Assembly: GCF_008065155.1 (NCBI RefSeq)
Contig: NZ_CP042819.1
Span: forward strand, 558,001 to 622,000
Direction of reading: 5' to 3'
Origin: Octadecabacter sp. SW4
Lineage (GTDB): Bacteria > Pseudomonadota > Alphaproteobacteria > Rhodobacterales > Rhodobacteraceae
Length of the DNA: 64,000 nucleotides
Positions 56,595 through 64,000 of this stretch are shown here, in pieces. Each line of letters begins with the position of its first letter. Position 1 is the stretch's first letter. A program made the position numbers and the translations under genes. The notes beneath the pieces are model-generated. The model worked only from the letters and a program-made list of their open reading frames with translations. It was not told where the DNA came from and searched no databases.

Positions 56595-57563
56595 ATGCTT
56601 GCCATTATCACACCGATCATGCGGATCATCGAGGTGCCCATGTCTGCGCTACAGCGGATTTTGGGGATGAAACGCATCGCTTGGGTCTTTCTGGCACCGA
56701 ACCTTATTCTGTTCGGCGTCTTTGCCTTTTTGCCGGTGATCCTGAACATGTTTTATTCGGTGACGGGCGGTGACAACGTGCTGCTGAGCGCGCGCCCCAA
56801 CGTCGGTATGCGCAATTTTGCGGCCTTTGCCGATTGCGGCAATTTCCTTGATCCAAACAGCTGCCGCGAAGACAAGTTCTGGCGCGCGATCTGGAACACA
56901 AGCTGGTTCGTAACTCTTCAGGTCGGGATCATGGTCGCCTTTTCGCTTTTGACCGCAATCATCCTGAATCGCGACATTCGTGCGCGCGGCTTTTTCCGCT
57001 CGGTTTTCTTTTTTCCGGTGCTGTTGTCGCCGGTCGTTGTTGCGCTGATCTGGAAGTGGATCCTGCAACGCGAAGGCGTGTTGAACGCCTTTCTCGACTG
57101 GACCGGCATCGGCGGCGTGAACTGGCTTGTGGACGCCCAATGGGCCTTTGGCTGGTCGGTCTTTATTTCGGTTTGGGCGCATATGGGGTTTTACACGCTG
57201 ATCCTGCTGGCCGGGCTGCAAGCAATCCCGCGCGATGTTTACGAGGCCGCGACGATGGACCGCGCCAGTCCCTGGCGCACCTTTCGCCGCATCACGCTGC
57301 CCCTGCTGGCACCAACCATGCTGGTTGTTTTCGTGCTTGCCTTGATCAAGGGCGTGCAGACCTTCGACGAGGTCTATGCCTTTACCGGCGGTGGCCCCGG
57401 CACCGCGACAACCCTGATCATCCAGTATATCTATGAACGCGGCTTTGCCGGCACCCCCAGATTGTTCGGCTTTGCGGCTGCGGCTTCGCTTTTGGTGGCG
57501 GTGGTTCTGGTGCTTTTGACACTTGTGCAGCTTTGGGCCAACCGGAGAAATGTCGATGGCTAA
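56595..57563 (+). CDS. Sugar ABC transporter permease (MalF/UgpA-type)
   Basis: The protein has 322 residues from MLAIITPIMRIIEV (56595) with GGGAG upstream; an earlier in-frame start is less likely. It has six or so transmembrane helices. The EAA loop reads EAATMDRASPWRTFRRITLPLLAPT, typical of MalF-type permeases. A periplasmic segment DCGNFLDPNSCRED near residue 80 has two cysteines that could form a disulfide. Confidence 0.9.
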   Translation: MLAIITPIMRIIEVPMSALQRILGMKRIAWVFLAPNLILFGVFAFLPVILNMFYSVTGGDNVLLSARPNVGMRNFAAFADCGNFLDPNSCREDKFWRAIWNTSWFVTLQVGIMVAFSLLTAIILNRDIRARGFFRSVFFFPVLLSPVVVALIWKWILQREGVLNAFLDWTGIGGVNWLVDAQWAFGWSVFISVWAHMGFYTLILLAGLQAIPRDVYEAATMDRASPWRTFRRITLPLLAPTMLVVFVLALIKGVQTFDEVYAFTGGGPGTATTLIIQYIYERGFAGTPRLFGFAAAASLLVAVVLVLLTLVQLWANRRNVDG

Positions 57564-58632
57564 TTCAAAATCCGCCAGCAGGGTCGGCATCTGGGGCTTT
57601 CTGAGCGCGACCCGCGGCAGGGATCGGCTGCACTGGACCGACTGGGTAAGCTATGGCTACCTGTGCCTCGGCGTCCTGCTGATGTTCGGGCCGGTGGTCT
57701 GGCTGGTCCTGTCCAGCTTTAAGGATCAGAACGAACTGGACCGGTTTCCGCCGCGGTTTCTGCCCTATGCGCAGGAAACGATCGATGTGCCGGGCTTTGA
57801 CGCTCCGCTGCCCGCATTTGAAGTGATTGCGGGGGACTTGCAGGGGCAGATCGTCGGCCAGACCCGCCGCGCCGCCGGTCGCTCTGAAGTGATCCTGCCC
57901 GCCAATCCCGACGAACGCATCCGCCTGACAACCGATCAGTTGCGCCCCCTCGAAGGCGTGGCCTTTGCGACCGAAAACTATACCGAGCTATTCGGGCGCT
58001 TCAACTTTTTGCAGTTCTTCTGGAACTCGACCTTTATCACGGTCGTGTCGACGCTGATCATGCTGACCGTGAACTCTATGGCCGCTTTTGCGCTGTCAAA
58101 ATACGAATTCCGCGGACGCACGGCTGTGCTTTTGTTGGTGATCGGCACGTTGATGATTCCGCTGACGGTCGTGCTTGTGCCGCTGTTCCTGATCGTGACC
58201 AAGCTTGGCATGTTCAATTCAGTCTGGGGCGTGATCATACCCGGCGCGGCAACGCCGACGGGTGTCTTTCTGCTTCGGCAATACATGATCACCATCCCTG
58301 ATGAAATCCTCGAGGCGGCGCGGATGGACAAGGCCTCGGAGTGGAAGATTTACTGGCGCATCATCGTTCCGCTGTCGGCACCCGCCATCGCTGTGCTTGC
58401 GATCCTTGCGATCATGTGGCGCTGGAATGATTTTCTGTGGCCGCTGATTGTTCTGACGCGCAGCGAAAATTTCACGCTGCAACTTGCCCTGAACTCGTTT
58501 CAGGGTGAGCTTCAGACCGATTGGCCAAGTCTTTTGGCGATGACCGTGTTGACGCTTTTGCCAATCGCCGCCGTGTTCATGTTCCTGCAGAAATATATCG
58601 CGACCGGTATCGCGTCGACGGGCGGCAAATGA
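57556..58632 (+). CDS. Sugar ABC transporter permease (MalG/UgpE-type) with large periplasmic insertion
   Basis: The protein has 358 residues from MANSKSASRVGIWGF, overlapping the first permease by 8 bases. About six helices; the EAA loop is EAARMDKASEWKIYWRIIVPLSAPA. Compared with ordinary MalG proteins (about 280-300 residues) there is an extra soluble segment of about 80 residues after the first helix (FPPRFLPYAQETIDVPGF to LRPLEGVAFATENY), presumably periplasmic. Confidence 0.9.
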   Translation: MANSKSASRVGIWGFLSATRGRDRLHWTDWVSYGYLCLGVLLMFGPVVWLVLSSFKDQNELDRFPPRFLPYAQETIDVPGFDAPLPAFEVIAGDLQGQIVGQTRRAAGRSEVILPANPDERIRLTTDQLRPLEGVAFATENYTELFGRFNFLQFFWNSTFITVVSTLIMLTVNSMAAFALSKYEFRGRTAVLLLVIGTLMIPLTVVLVPLFLIVTKLGMFNSVWGVIIPGAATPTGVFLLRQYMITIPDEILEAARMDKASEWKIYWRIIVPLSAPAIAVLAILAIMWRWNDFLWPLIVLTRSENFTLQLALNSFQGELQTDWPSLLAMTVLTLLPIAAVFMFLQKYIATGIASTGGK

Positions 58633-58665
58633 TGCACCAACCAGATCGACAGGAAGGAAACCCAA

Positions 58666-59745
58666 ATGGCACGAGTTGAGCTGCGGGACGTGCGCAAGTC
58701 CTATGGCAACGTGGAGGTTATCAAGGGTATTGATCTTGATATTCAGCATGGGGATTTCTGCGTTTTTGTCGGGCCTTCGGGCTGTGGCAAGTCCACGCTG
58801 TTGCGCATGATTTCCGGGCTGGAACCGATCACGGGCGGCGACATCGTGATTGGCGACGAAGTGGTGAACGCCATTCCTGCCGCCGACCGTGGCTTGGCGA
58901 TGGTGTTCCAGTCCTACGCGCTTTATCCGCATATGACGGTACGCCAAAACCTGTCCTTCGGCCTTGAGAATATCAACATGGCCAAGGCCGAGATTGCTGC
59001 CAAGGTCGATCAGGTGGCGGCCATGCTCAAGATTGACATGCTGCTGGATCGGCGGCCAAAGGATCTTTCGGGCGGGCAGCGGCAGCGGGTCGCGATTGGC
59101 CGCGCGATCGTGCGCGAACCGCGCGTCTACCTTTTTGACGAACCCCTTTCGAACCTTGATGCCGAATTGCGGGTCGATATGCGCGGCGAAATTACCGCGC
59201 TGCATCGCAGGCTTGAAAACACGATGATCTATGTGACCCACGATCAGATCGAAGCCATGACGATGGCCGACAAGATTGCGGTGCTGCGGGCGGGGCGACT
59301 GGAACAATTCGGCTCTCCGCTTGATCTTTATAACCGCCCCGGCAACCTGTTTGTCGCGGGCTTTATCGGTTCACCCAAGATGAACTTCATGACCGGACGG
59401 GTGTCGCGCGGCGATCAACCGATGCTGGAGCTGGAAACAGGGGAGCAGATCGCGCTGCCAACCGCCGGTTTTGCAACCCATCCTGGCCAGTCTGTCACGC
59501 TTGGTATTCGGCCAAATCACATGGGCGTCGATTCTGATGGACCTGTGAAAATGGACGTGCGCAGCGTCGAACAATTGGGCGGAGAATCCTATATCTACGG
59601 TGCATTGCAGAACGGCAACTCCATGACCCTGCATTTCCCCGGTCAAGTTGGCGCACATATCGGCGACACGCTGACCATCGCCTTGCGGCTTGATGAAATT
59701 CACCTTTTCGATACCGAAAGCGGCATCGCGTTGCGCCAGGAATAA
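58666..59745 (+). CDS. Sugar ABC transporter ATP-binding protein (MalK/UgpC-type)
   Basis: The protein has 359 residues. Walker A GPSGCGKST, signature LSGGQRQRV, Walker B YLFDEPLSNLDAEL and H-loop VTHDQIEA are in place, and a C-terminal TOBE-type regulatory domain follows (about 235-359). It energises the two permeases encoded just before. ATPases of this type are sometimes shared between several sugar transporters. Confidence 0.95.
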   Translation: MARVELRDVRKSYGNVEVIKGIDLDIQHGDFCVFVGPSGCGKSTLLRMISGLEPITGGDIVIGDEVVNAIPAADRGLAMVFQSYALYPHMTVRQNLSFGLENINMAKAEIAAKVDQVAAMLKIDMLLDRRPKDLSGGQRQRVAIGRAIVREPRVYLFDEPLSNLDAELRVDMRGEITALHRRLENTMIYVTHDQIEAMTMADKIAVLRAGRLEQFGSPLDLYNRPGNLFVAGFIGSPKMNFMTGRVSRGDQPMLELETGEQIALPTAGFATHPGQSVTLGIRPNHMGVDSDGPVKMDVRSVEQLGGESYIYGALQNGNSMTLHFPGQVGAHIGDTLTIALRLDEIHLFDTESGIALRQE

Positions 59746-59757
59746 GGACGAACGGTC

Positions 59758-60972
59758 ATGAAACAGACCTGGCGCTGGTTCGGTCCGGCTGATGAAATCA
59801 GCATCGCCGAGATACGACAGACCGGCGCCACCGGCATCGTTTCCGCACTGCACCACATCGCGCCCGGCGCGCTTTGGACGCCCCAAGACATCGCGCAGCG
59901 CAAGCGCGAAATCGAAGGACCGCCCGACACGCCAAGCGGGCTGACATGGGATGTGATCGAAAGCCTGCCGGTTTCCGAGGCGATCAAGACCCAAGCTGCG
60001 GGCTGGCAGGACCATCTGTCGGCGTGGTGCGAAAGCCTGCACAATATCGCCGCTGCCGGGATCAATGTGGTCTGTTATAACTTCATGCCGGTGCTTGACT
60101 GGACACGCACCGATCTTGCGGCGCGACAGCCTCATGGTGGTACGGCGATGGCCTTTGACCTGGTGGATTTTGCCGTTTTTGACCTGCACCTGCTGGCGCG
60201 CAAAGGGGCCGACCATGATTATTCCGACACGATCCGGGAGGTTGCGCAAAAGCGCCTTTCCCAACTTGACGATCGCGCGCGCCGCGCCCTTGTCGACAAT
60301 ATCGTTGCCGGTCTGCCCGGGGCCAATGACCGCTGGACGCTGGACGATGTGCGCGCGCATCTTGGCTCCTATCACGGGATAACGCCGGACAGATTGCGCC
60401 AGAACCTGATCGACTTTCTGTCCATCGTCGCGCCCGAGGCTGAACAGCTTGGGCTGCGCCTGTGCTGTCATCCGGATGATCCGCCGTTTGCGCTGCTGGG
60501 CCTACCGCGCGTGATGTCCACAACCGAGGATTATGCAGCAGTTCTGTCTGCGGTGGATGTGCCAGCCAACGGCGCGACGCTTTGCACCGGTTCGCTGGGT
60601 GTTGCGCATGGGTTTGATCCGGTGGAATTTGTTGATCGGCTTGGCGCGCGTATCCACTTTGTTCACCTGCGCAACACGCGGCGGTCAGGTCCGCATGACG
60701 CGCCGCGGGTCAGCTTTCATGAATCCGAGCATCTGGATGGGGATACGGACATGGTGGCGACCATCGCCGCCCTCTTGGCCGAGGAGGGGCGCCGCAGGGA
60801 TGCGGGGCGCCCAGACGCTGAAATTCCGATGCGGCCCGATCACGGGCATGCGTTGTTATCAGATTTCGACCGGCCCATGATGCCCGGTTACCCGCTGATC
60901 GGGCGTCTGCGCGGGTTGGCAGAATTGCGTGGCGTGATGGTGGCCCTTTCGCAGATCACACCGCATCGGTGA
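59758..60972 (+). CDS. uxuA: Mannonate dehydratase
   Basis: The protein has 404 residues. N-terminal TWRWFGPADEISIAEIRQTGATGIVSALHH, central VCYNFMPVLDWTRTDLA, the metal-site LRLCCHPDDPPFALLGLPR and the later HFVHLRN with DGDTDMV are characteristic of UxuA. It dehydrates D-mannonate to 2-keto-3-deoxygluconate. It completes the route glucuronate to fructuronate (UxaC), mannonate (UxuB) and KDG, the first two steps being encoded in the divergent operon. No kdgK or kdgA is in the window. Confidence 0.95.
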   Translation: MKQTWRWFGPADEISIAEIRQTGATGIVSALHHIAPGALWTPQDIAQRKREIEGPPDTPSGLTWDVIESLPVSEAIKTQAAGWQDHLSAWCESLHNIAAAGINVVCYNFMPVLDWTRTDLAARQPHGGTAMAFDLVDFAVFDLHLLARKGADHDYSDTIREVAQKRLSQLDDRARRALVDNIVAGLPGANDRWTLDDVRAHLGSYHGITPDRLRQNLIDFLSIVAPEAEQLGLRLCCHPDDPPFALLGLPRVMSTTEDYAAVLSAVDVPANGATLCTGSLGVAHGFDPVEFVDRLGARIHFVHLRNTRRSGPHDAPRVSFHESEHLDGDTDMVATIAALLAEEGRRRDAGRPDAEIPMRPDHGHALLSDFDRPMMPGYPLIGRLRGLAELRGVMVALSQITPHR

Positions 60973-60993
60973 TCCTGTGATACTGCGCGCCCG

Positions 60994-62091
60994 TTACGGC
61001 AACTTGACGGCCTGACCGGTGCGCGCGCTTTCTTGTGCCGCTAGCCCAATCGCGACGGCCATCGCACCATCGAGCAGATCGACCTCGACCGTGCCTTGCC
61101 CGCGCACCACGGCATTGAACTTCATGTGCTGGTAATAGGTTGAACCATTGTGATCGCCGGCCTCAAGCAACGTCGGATCCACCGGAATTTCGCGCAGCTC
61201 CGGCCCCTTTGGGTGGCGCGGACTGACAACCAGTTGTGGCACGGGCGCAGGCCCCAGACGCGCGGGCCAGAACCGGCCGGGGCCGGGGACGAAACATTCG
61301 ATCTTGCCTTCGGGGCCAACTGCGGAAATTTCCTCTTGATAGCGGCTGCCCTCGGCAAACATGCACAGTTCCAGCATGGCACGCGCGCCACTGGCAAAAT
61401 CGACAATGACATAACCGTGGTCCCAGATATCGGGCACGGCGCCGTCATAACTTTCGTCAAGATGGTTTACGGCCTGTCCGGCGCTGGCCATGACACGCAC
61501 CGGATCAGAGCCCAAGACATGGCGCATCAAATCAAAGAAGTGGCAGCATTTTTCCACCAAGGTGCCGCCGGAATTTCGGTTAAACCGGTTCCAGTCGCCG
61601 ATCTTGGGCAGAAAGGGAAAGCGGTGTTCGCGGATCGTCAGCATCTGGACGCCGCCGGTTGCCGTCGCGGCCTGCGCAATCAGGGCCGCAACGGGGGGCA
61701 TATAGCGATATTCCATCGCGACCCAGACCGGGGCAGGGTAGGTGGCGCGGAAATCTGCGATCCATACCGCCTGCGCCGGGTCAGTATAAAGTGGCTTTTC
61801 GCACAGGATCGGCAGCGCGCGGCCATGCGCTGCGATTTGCTGCAATTGCGGAACATGCAGGTGGTTGGGGCTGACAATCACCAGCGCATCCAGTTCGGCG
61901 TGGTCAAGCAGGGCGGCGAGGCTGCCCGCCACCAGCGCCCCGCCCGCCTGCGCGGCAGCCGCCTGCGCCAGTTCCGGCACCGGATCAAAGACCACGCTGA
62001 CGCGCGCGCCCGGCACCAGCGCAATATTGCGGATGTGTTCGCCGCCCATCATGCCGCAGCCGATCAGCCCGTAGTTTACCCTGTCCGTCAT
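60994..62091 (-). CDS. Gfo/Idh/MocA family oxidoreductase with a GntR partner
   Basis: The protein has 365 residues. NAD-binding LIGCGMMGGEHIRNIALV, catalytic LCEKPLYTDPAQ, and NSGGTLVEKCCHFFDLMRHVLGSDP as substrate-site block. It is a sugar or polyol dehydrogenase, resembling inositol dehydrogenases. It begins 2 bases after the GntR gene in the same direction, and is convergent with uxuA. The seventh Gfo/Idh gene in the window. Confidence 0.88.
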   Translation of the reverse strand: MTDRVNYGLIGCGMMGGEHIRNIALVPGARVSVVFDPVPELAQAAAAQAGGALVAGSLAALLDHAELDALVIVSPNHLHVPQLQQIAAHGRALPILCEKPLYTDPAQAVWIADFRATYPAPVWVAMEYRYMPPVAALIAQAATATGGVQMLTIREHRFPFLPKIGDWNRFNRNSGGTLVEKCCHFFDLMRHVLGSDPVRVMASAGQAVNHLDESYDGAVPDIWDHGYVIVDFASGARAMLELCMFAEGSRYQEEISAVGPEGKIECFVPGPGRFWPARLGPAPVPQLVVSPRHPKGPELREIPVDPTLLEAGDHNGSTYYQHMKFNAVVRGQGTVEVDLLDGAMAVAIGLAAQESARTGQAVKLP

Positions 62092-62093
62092 TG

Positions 62094-62810
62094 TTAGACC
62101 CTGCCCATGCGTGAGACGTATGCGGCCCGTTCACTGTCGAACCATGTTCTGGAAAATTCGACCGCTTGGGCGTTTTGCGAGTGCGAGACCCGTTCGATGT
62201 AGCCAGCCACCTGGCCCCGCGCCATGTGGAACCCGGTCGGGGCCCAATCGGGAATCGGGGCAATTCCCACGCGGTCCTGAACCCGCGCGATGACCAGCCC
62301 CAGCTGGGTCCGATAGAAATGATACAGGCTTTCGCTCAGGTCGCTGACGGCCAGTTTCGGCGTCTGGTCACCATCAAGCCAGACTTCCTCGAGAGCGACG
62401 ACGTCACCATCAAGCCTGCGCAAACGGCGGATGCGGTGGCCCTCTGCGCTGGCACCAAAATCGGGCGCGGTGGCGGGCTTTGCAAGCCGGTCCACCGTCA
62501 AGGCTTCCGCCGTGGGCATGCCCCCGCCGCCGACTTTTTCGAGCCGAAAAAACGTATACAGCGAAGCCACGTCGGGCCTGTGCCTGACGTAGTTTCCCGA
62601 CCCTTGGATACGTTCAAGCAGGTTTTTCTCAGCAAGCTCAGCCAACGATTTGCGCAGCGTGCCGACAGAAATGCCCAGCCCCCTGGCAAACGTGCGCTCA
62701 GGCGGTAGCCGCGCCCCGTCAGCCAGTTGGCCGGCAGCGATCCGGCGGATCAGCATTTCGCTGACCTGGATGTATTTCGGCAGTGCGCCGGGGTGCGAGG
62801 GTTCGTTCAT
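62094..62810 (-). CDS. GntR-family regulator (HutC/UTRA-type)
   Basis: The protein has 238 residues. The winged helix (RLPPERTFARGLGISVGTLRKSLAELAEKNLLERIQGSGNYV) is joined to a UTRA-like ligand domain (IRRLRRLDGDVVALEEVWLDGD), which differs from the two FCD-type GntR proteins in the window. It forms an operon with the Gfo/Idh gene and faces the LLM monooxygenase gene. An 11-base tandem direct repeat in the intergenic gap may be its operator. Confidence 0.88.
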   Translation of the reverse strand: MNEPSHPGALPKYIQVSEMLIRRIAAGQLADGARLPPERTFARGLGISVGTLRKSLAELAEKNLLERIQGSGNYVRHRPDVASLYTFFRLEKVGGGGMPTAEALTVDRLAKPATAPDFGASAEGHRIRRLRRLDGDVVALEEVWLDGDQTPKLAVSDLSESLYHFYRTQLGLVIARVQDRVGIAPIPDWAPTGFHMARGQVAGYIERVSHSQNAQAVEFSRTWFDSERAAYVSRMGRV

Positions 62811-62841
62811 ACGTGTCGGCCTTCAATCCCGAATGCGCCAA

Positions 62842-62863
62842 ATTGATACACCATTGATGCACG
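62842..62863. promoter_or_regulatory. Tandem 11-base repeat between divergent GntR and LLM genes
   Basis: ATTGATACACC (62842-62852) is followed immediately by ATTGATGCACG (62853-62863), nine of 11 positions identical, one helical turn apart. Candidate binding site for the UTRA-type GntR protein; not a palindrome, so moderate confidence. Confidence 0.45.
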
Positions 62864-62915
62864 TGATTTCAGATGCTAGCAAGGGGGTGAAAATAGCATG
62901 GAAAAGGGGATTACG

Positions 62916-64000
62916 ATGGCAGATGCAACGCAGGTGGTCCCCGTCACATCGGCTGATCTGGATGCAGCCGAGGTTTCGTGGTTTTCGGCGCTCTGTTCGG
63001 ATGATTATGCGTATCTTGGTGTGCCCGATGGCACCCTGCGCTCAAGCTGGGAACATTGCCGCGACATCGCGCTTGAGGCCGAAAAGCAGGGCTTTCGCAA
63101 TATTCTTGCCCCATCGTCCTATCAGGTCGGGCAAGACACGCTGTCCTTCGTGGCAGGCATGGCCGCGCTGACCAAGGACATCAATTTTCTGGCCGCGATC
63201 CGCTGCGGCGAGATGCAGCCGATCATGCTGGCGCGCACCATCGCGACGCTGGATCACATGCTTAGGGGGCGGCTGACGTTGAACGTGATCAGCAGCGATT
63301 TCCCGGGCGAAGTGGCCGAAAGCAAGTTCCGTTACAAGCGCAGCCACGAGGTTGTGGAAATCCTGCGTCAGGCCTGGACCCGCGACGAGATCAACCACGA
63401 CGGCGAGGTCTACCAGTTCAAGGGTGTGCCGACGGACCCCGCGCGCCCCTATCAGCAGAACGGCGGGCCGCTGTTGTATTTCGGCGGCTACAGCCCCGAT
63501 GCCCTGGAGCTTTGCGGCGCGCAATGTGACGTCTACCTGATGTGGCCTGAACCCAAGGACCAGATCGCCCAGCGGATGCGCGATGTTCACGCCCGCGCCG
63601 CCGCGCATGGGCGCACGCTTGATTACGGGCTGCGCGTTCATATGATCGTGCGCGACACCGAGGCCGAGGCCAAGGAATACGCCGAACATCTGGTTAGCAA
63701 GCTGGATGATGAATATGGCCGCGTGATCCGCGACCGCGCCCATGACAGCATCAGCCTTGGTGTTGCCCATCAGGCCAAGGCGCGCGAACTGGCCGATAAA
63801 TTCGGCTATGTCGAACCGCATCTGTGGACCGGTGTGGGGCGCGCGCGCTCGGGCTGCGGTGCCGCCCTTGTCGGGTCGACCGATCAGGTGATGTCGGAAA
63901 TCGAAACCTATCAGAAAATGGGTATTCGGGCCTTCATCTTTTCCGGTTATCCGCATATCGACGAGGCGCAGCATTTCGGCAAACGCGTGCTGCCGCATCT
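62916..64000 (+). CDS. LLM-class flavin-dependent monooxygenase, partial (3' end beyond window)
   Basis: The frame is open from ATG 62916 (AAGGGGATTACG upstream; an in-frame ATG at 62898 is possible) to the window edge, 361 codons. It has the bacterial-luciferase/SsuD-like pattern: ILAPSSYQVGQDTLSFVAG, FLAAIRCGEMQPIMLARTIAT, NVISSDFPGEVAESKF and LYFGGYSPDALELCG. It is probably an FMNH2-dependent monooxygenase, for example of alkanesulfonates or related compounds; the substrate is open. Divergent from the GntR gene, which may control it. Confidence 0.9.
   Translation, partial: MADATQVVPVTSADLDAAEVSWFSALCSDDYAYLGVPDGTLRSSWEHCRDIALEAEKQGFRNILAPSSYQVGQDTLSFVAGMAALTKDINFLAAIRCGEMQPIMLARTIATLDHMLRGRLTLNVISSDFPGEVAESKFRYKRSHEVVEILRQAWTRDEINHDGEVYQFKGVPTDPARPYQQNGGPLLYFGGYSPDALELCGAQCDVYLMWPEPKDQIAQRMRDVHARAAAHGRTLDYGLRVHMIVRDTEAEAKEYAEHLVSKLDDEYGRVIRDRAHDSISLGVAHQAKARELADKFGYVEPHLWTGVGRARSGCGAALVGSTDQVMSEIETYQKMGIRAFIFSGYPHIDEAQHFGKRVLPH

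Overview
The window looks like chromosomal DNA of a Rhodobacterales alphaproteobacterium, probably of the marine Roseobacter group. I infer this from the high G+C, the mdh-sucC-sucD-sucA-sucB-lpd order, an E2 subunit with two lipoyl domains, ethylmalonyl-CoA-pathway genes (mcl2-like, mch) next to sdhCDAB, a TIGR02300 'FYDLN acid' protein, and the many ABC sugar transporters and Gfo/Idh/MocA oxidoreductases. No phage, transposase, CRISPR array or replication origin was seen. One tRNA gene, tRNA-Ala(GGC), is present.

Layout. 1-3.7 kb: the end of rpe, a DUF4173 membrane protein and an OmpR-type two-component pair. 3.8-9.7 kb (minus): a tightly overlapped HyuA-HyuB-FAD oxidoreductase cluster followed by a uronate-dehydrogenase-like SDR. 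9.8-12.6 kb: tRNA-Ala, a TIGR02300 protein, a YgjP-type metallopeptidase, a GntR regulator and a TerB-like protein. 12.7-24.3 kb (minus): central metabolism, mdh then sucC-x-sucD-DUF805-sucA-sucB-x-MAPEG-lpdA. Small unrelated genes sit between the enzyme genes, and palindromic repeats lie beside some of them. 24.5-33.4 kb: a TauE-like transporter, mcl2-NnrU(frameshifted)-DUF1737-mch, then sdhC-D-A-[two lipoproteins, a methyltransferase]-sdhB. 33.5-47.4 kb: a myo-inositol catabolic locus (iolG, an aldolase, iolB, iolC, a PhyH-type dioxygenase, iolD; divergently a frameshifted Gfo/Idh, iolE, another Gfo/Idh; a LacI regulator; a sugar ABC transporter). 47.7-62.8 kb: a hydrolase and a hexuronate locus (GntR-uxaC-uxuB facing three consecutive Gfo/Idh genes, a four-gene ABC transporter and uxuA), then a GntR-Gfo/Idh pair. 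62.9-64 kb: an LLM flavin monooxygenase cut by the window edge.

Regulatory logic readable from the DNA. A perfect palindrome TGTGATCACA occurs twice with a start-to-start spacing of exactly 21 bp upstream of sucC, twice with the same spacing upstream of sdhC, and once directly in front of a GntR-family gene. This suggests one regulator controlling itself and two TCA-cycle operons. A second palindrome, TTGCAACCGGTTGCAA, occurs in the divergent iolD/iolE intergenic region and in front of the inositol ABC transporter next to the LacI gene. A third repeated motif, GTATACCGG(C/T)ATGCA, lies between the divergent uxaC-side and uxuA-side operons beside a GntR gene.

Two genes (NnrU-like and a Gfo/Idh oxidoreductase) are each split by an apparent one-base loss within a run of G. 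They are either recent pseudogenes or sequencing errors. All functions are inferred from reading the translated sequences; no database search was run.
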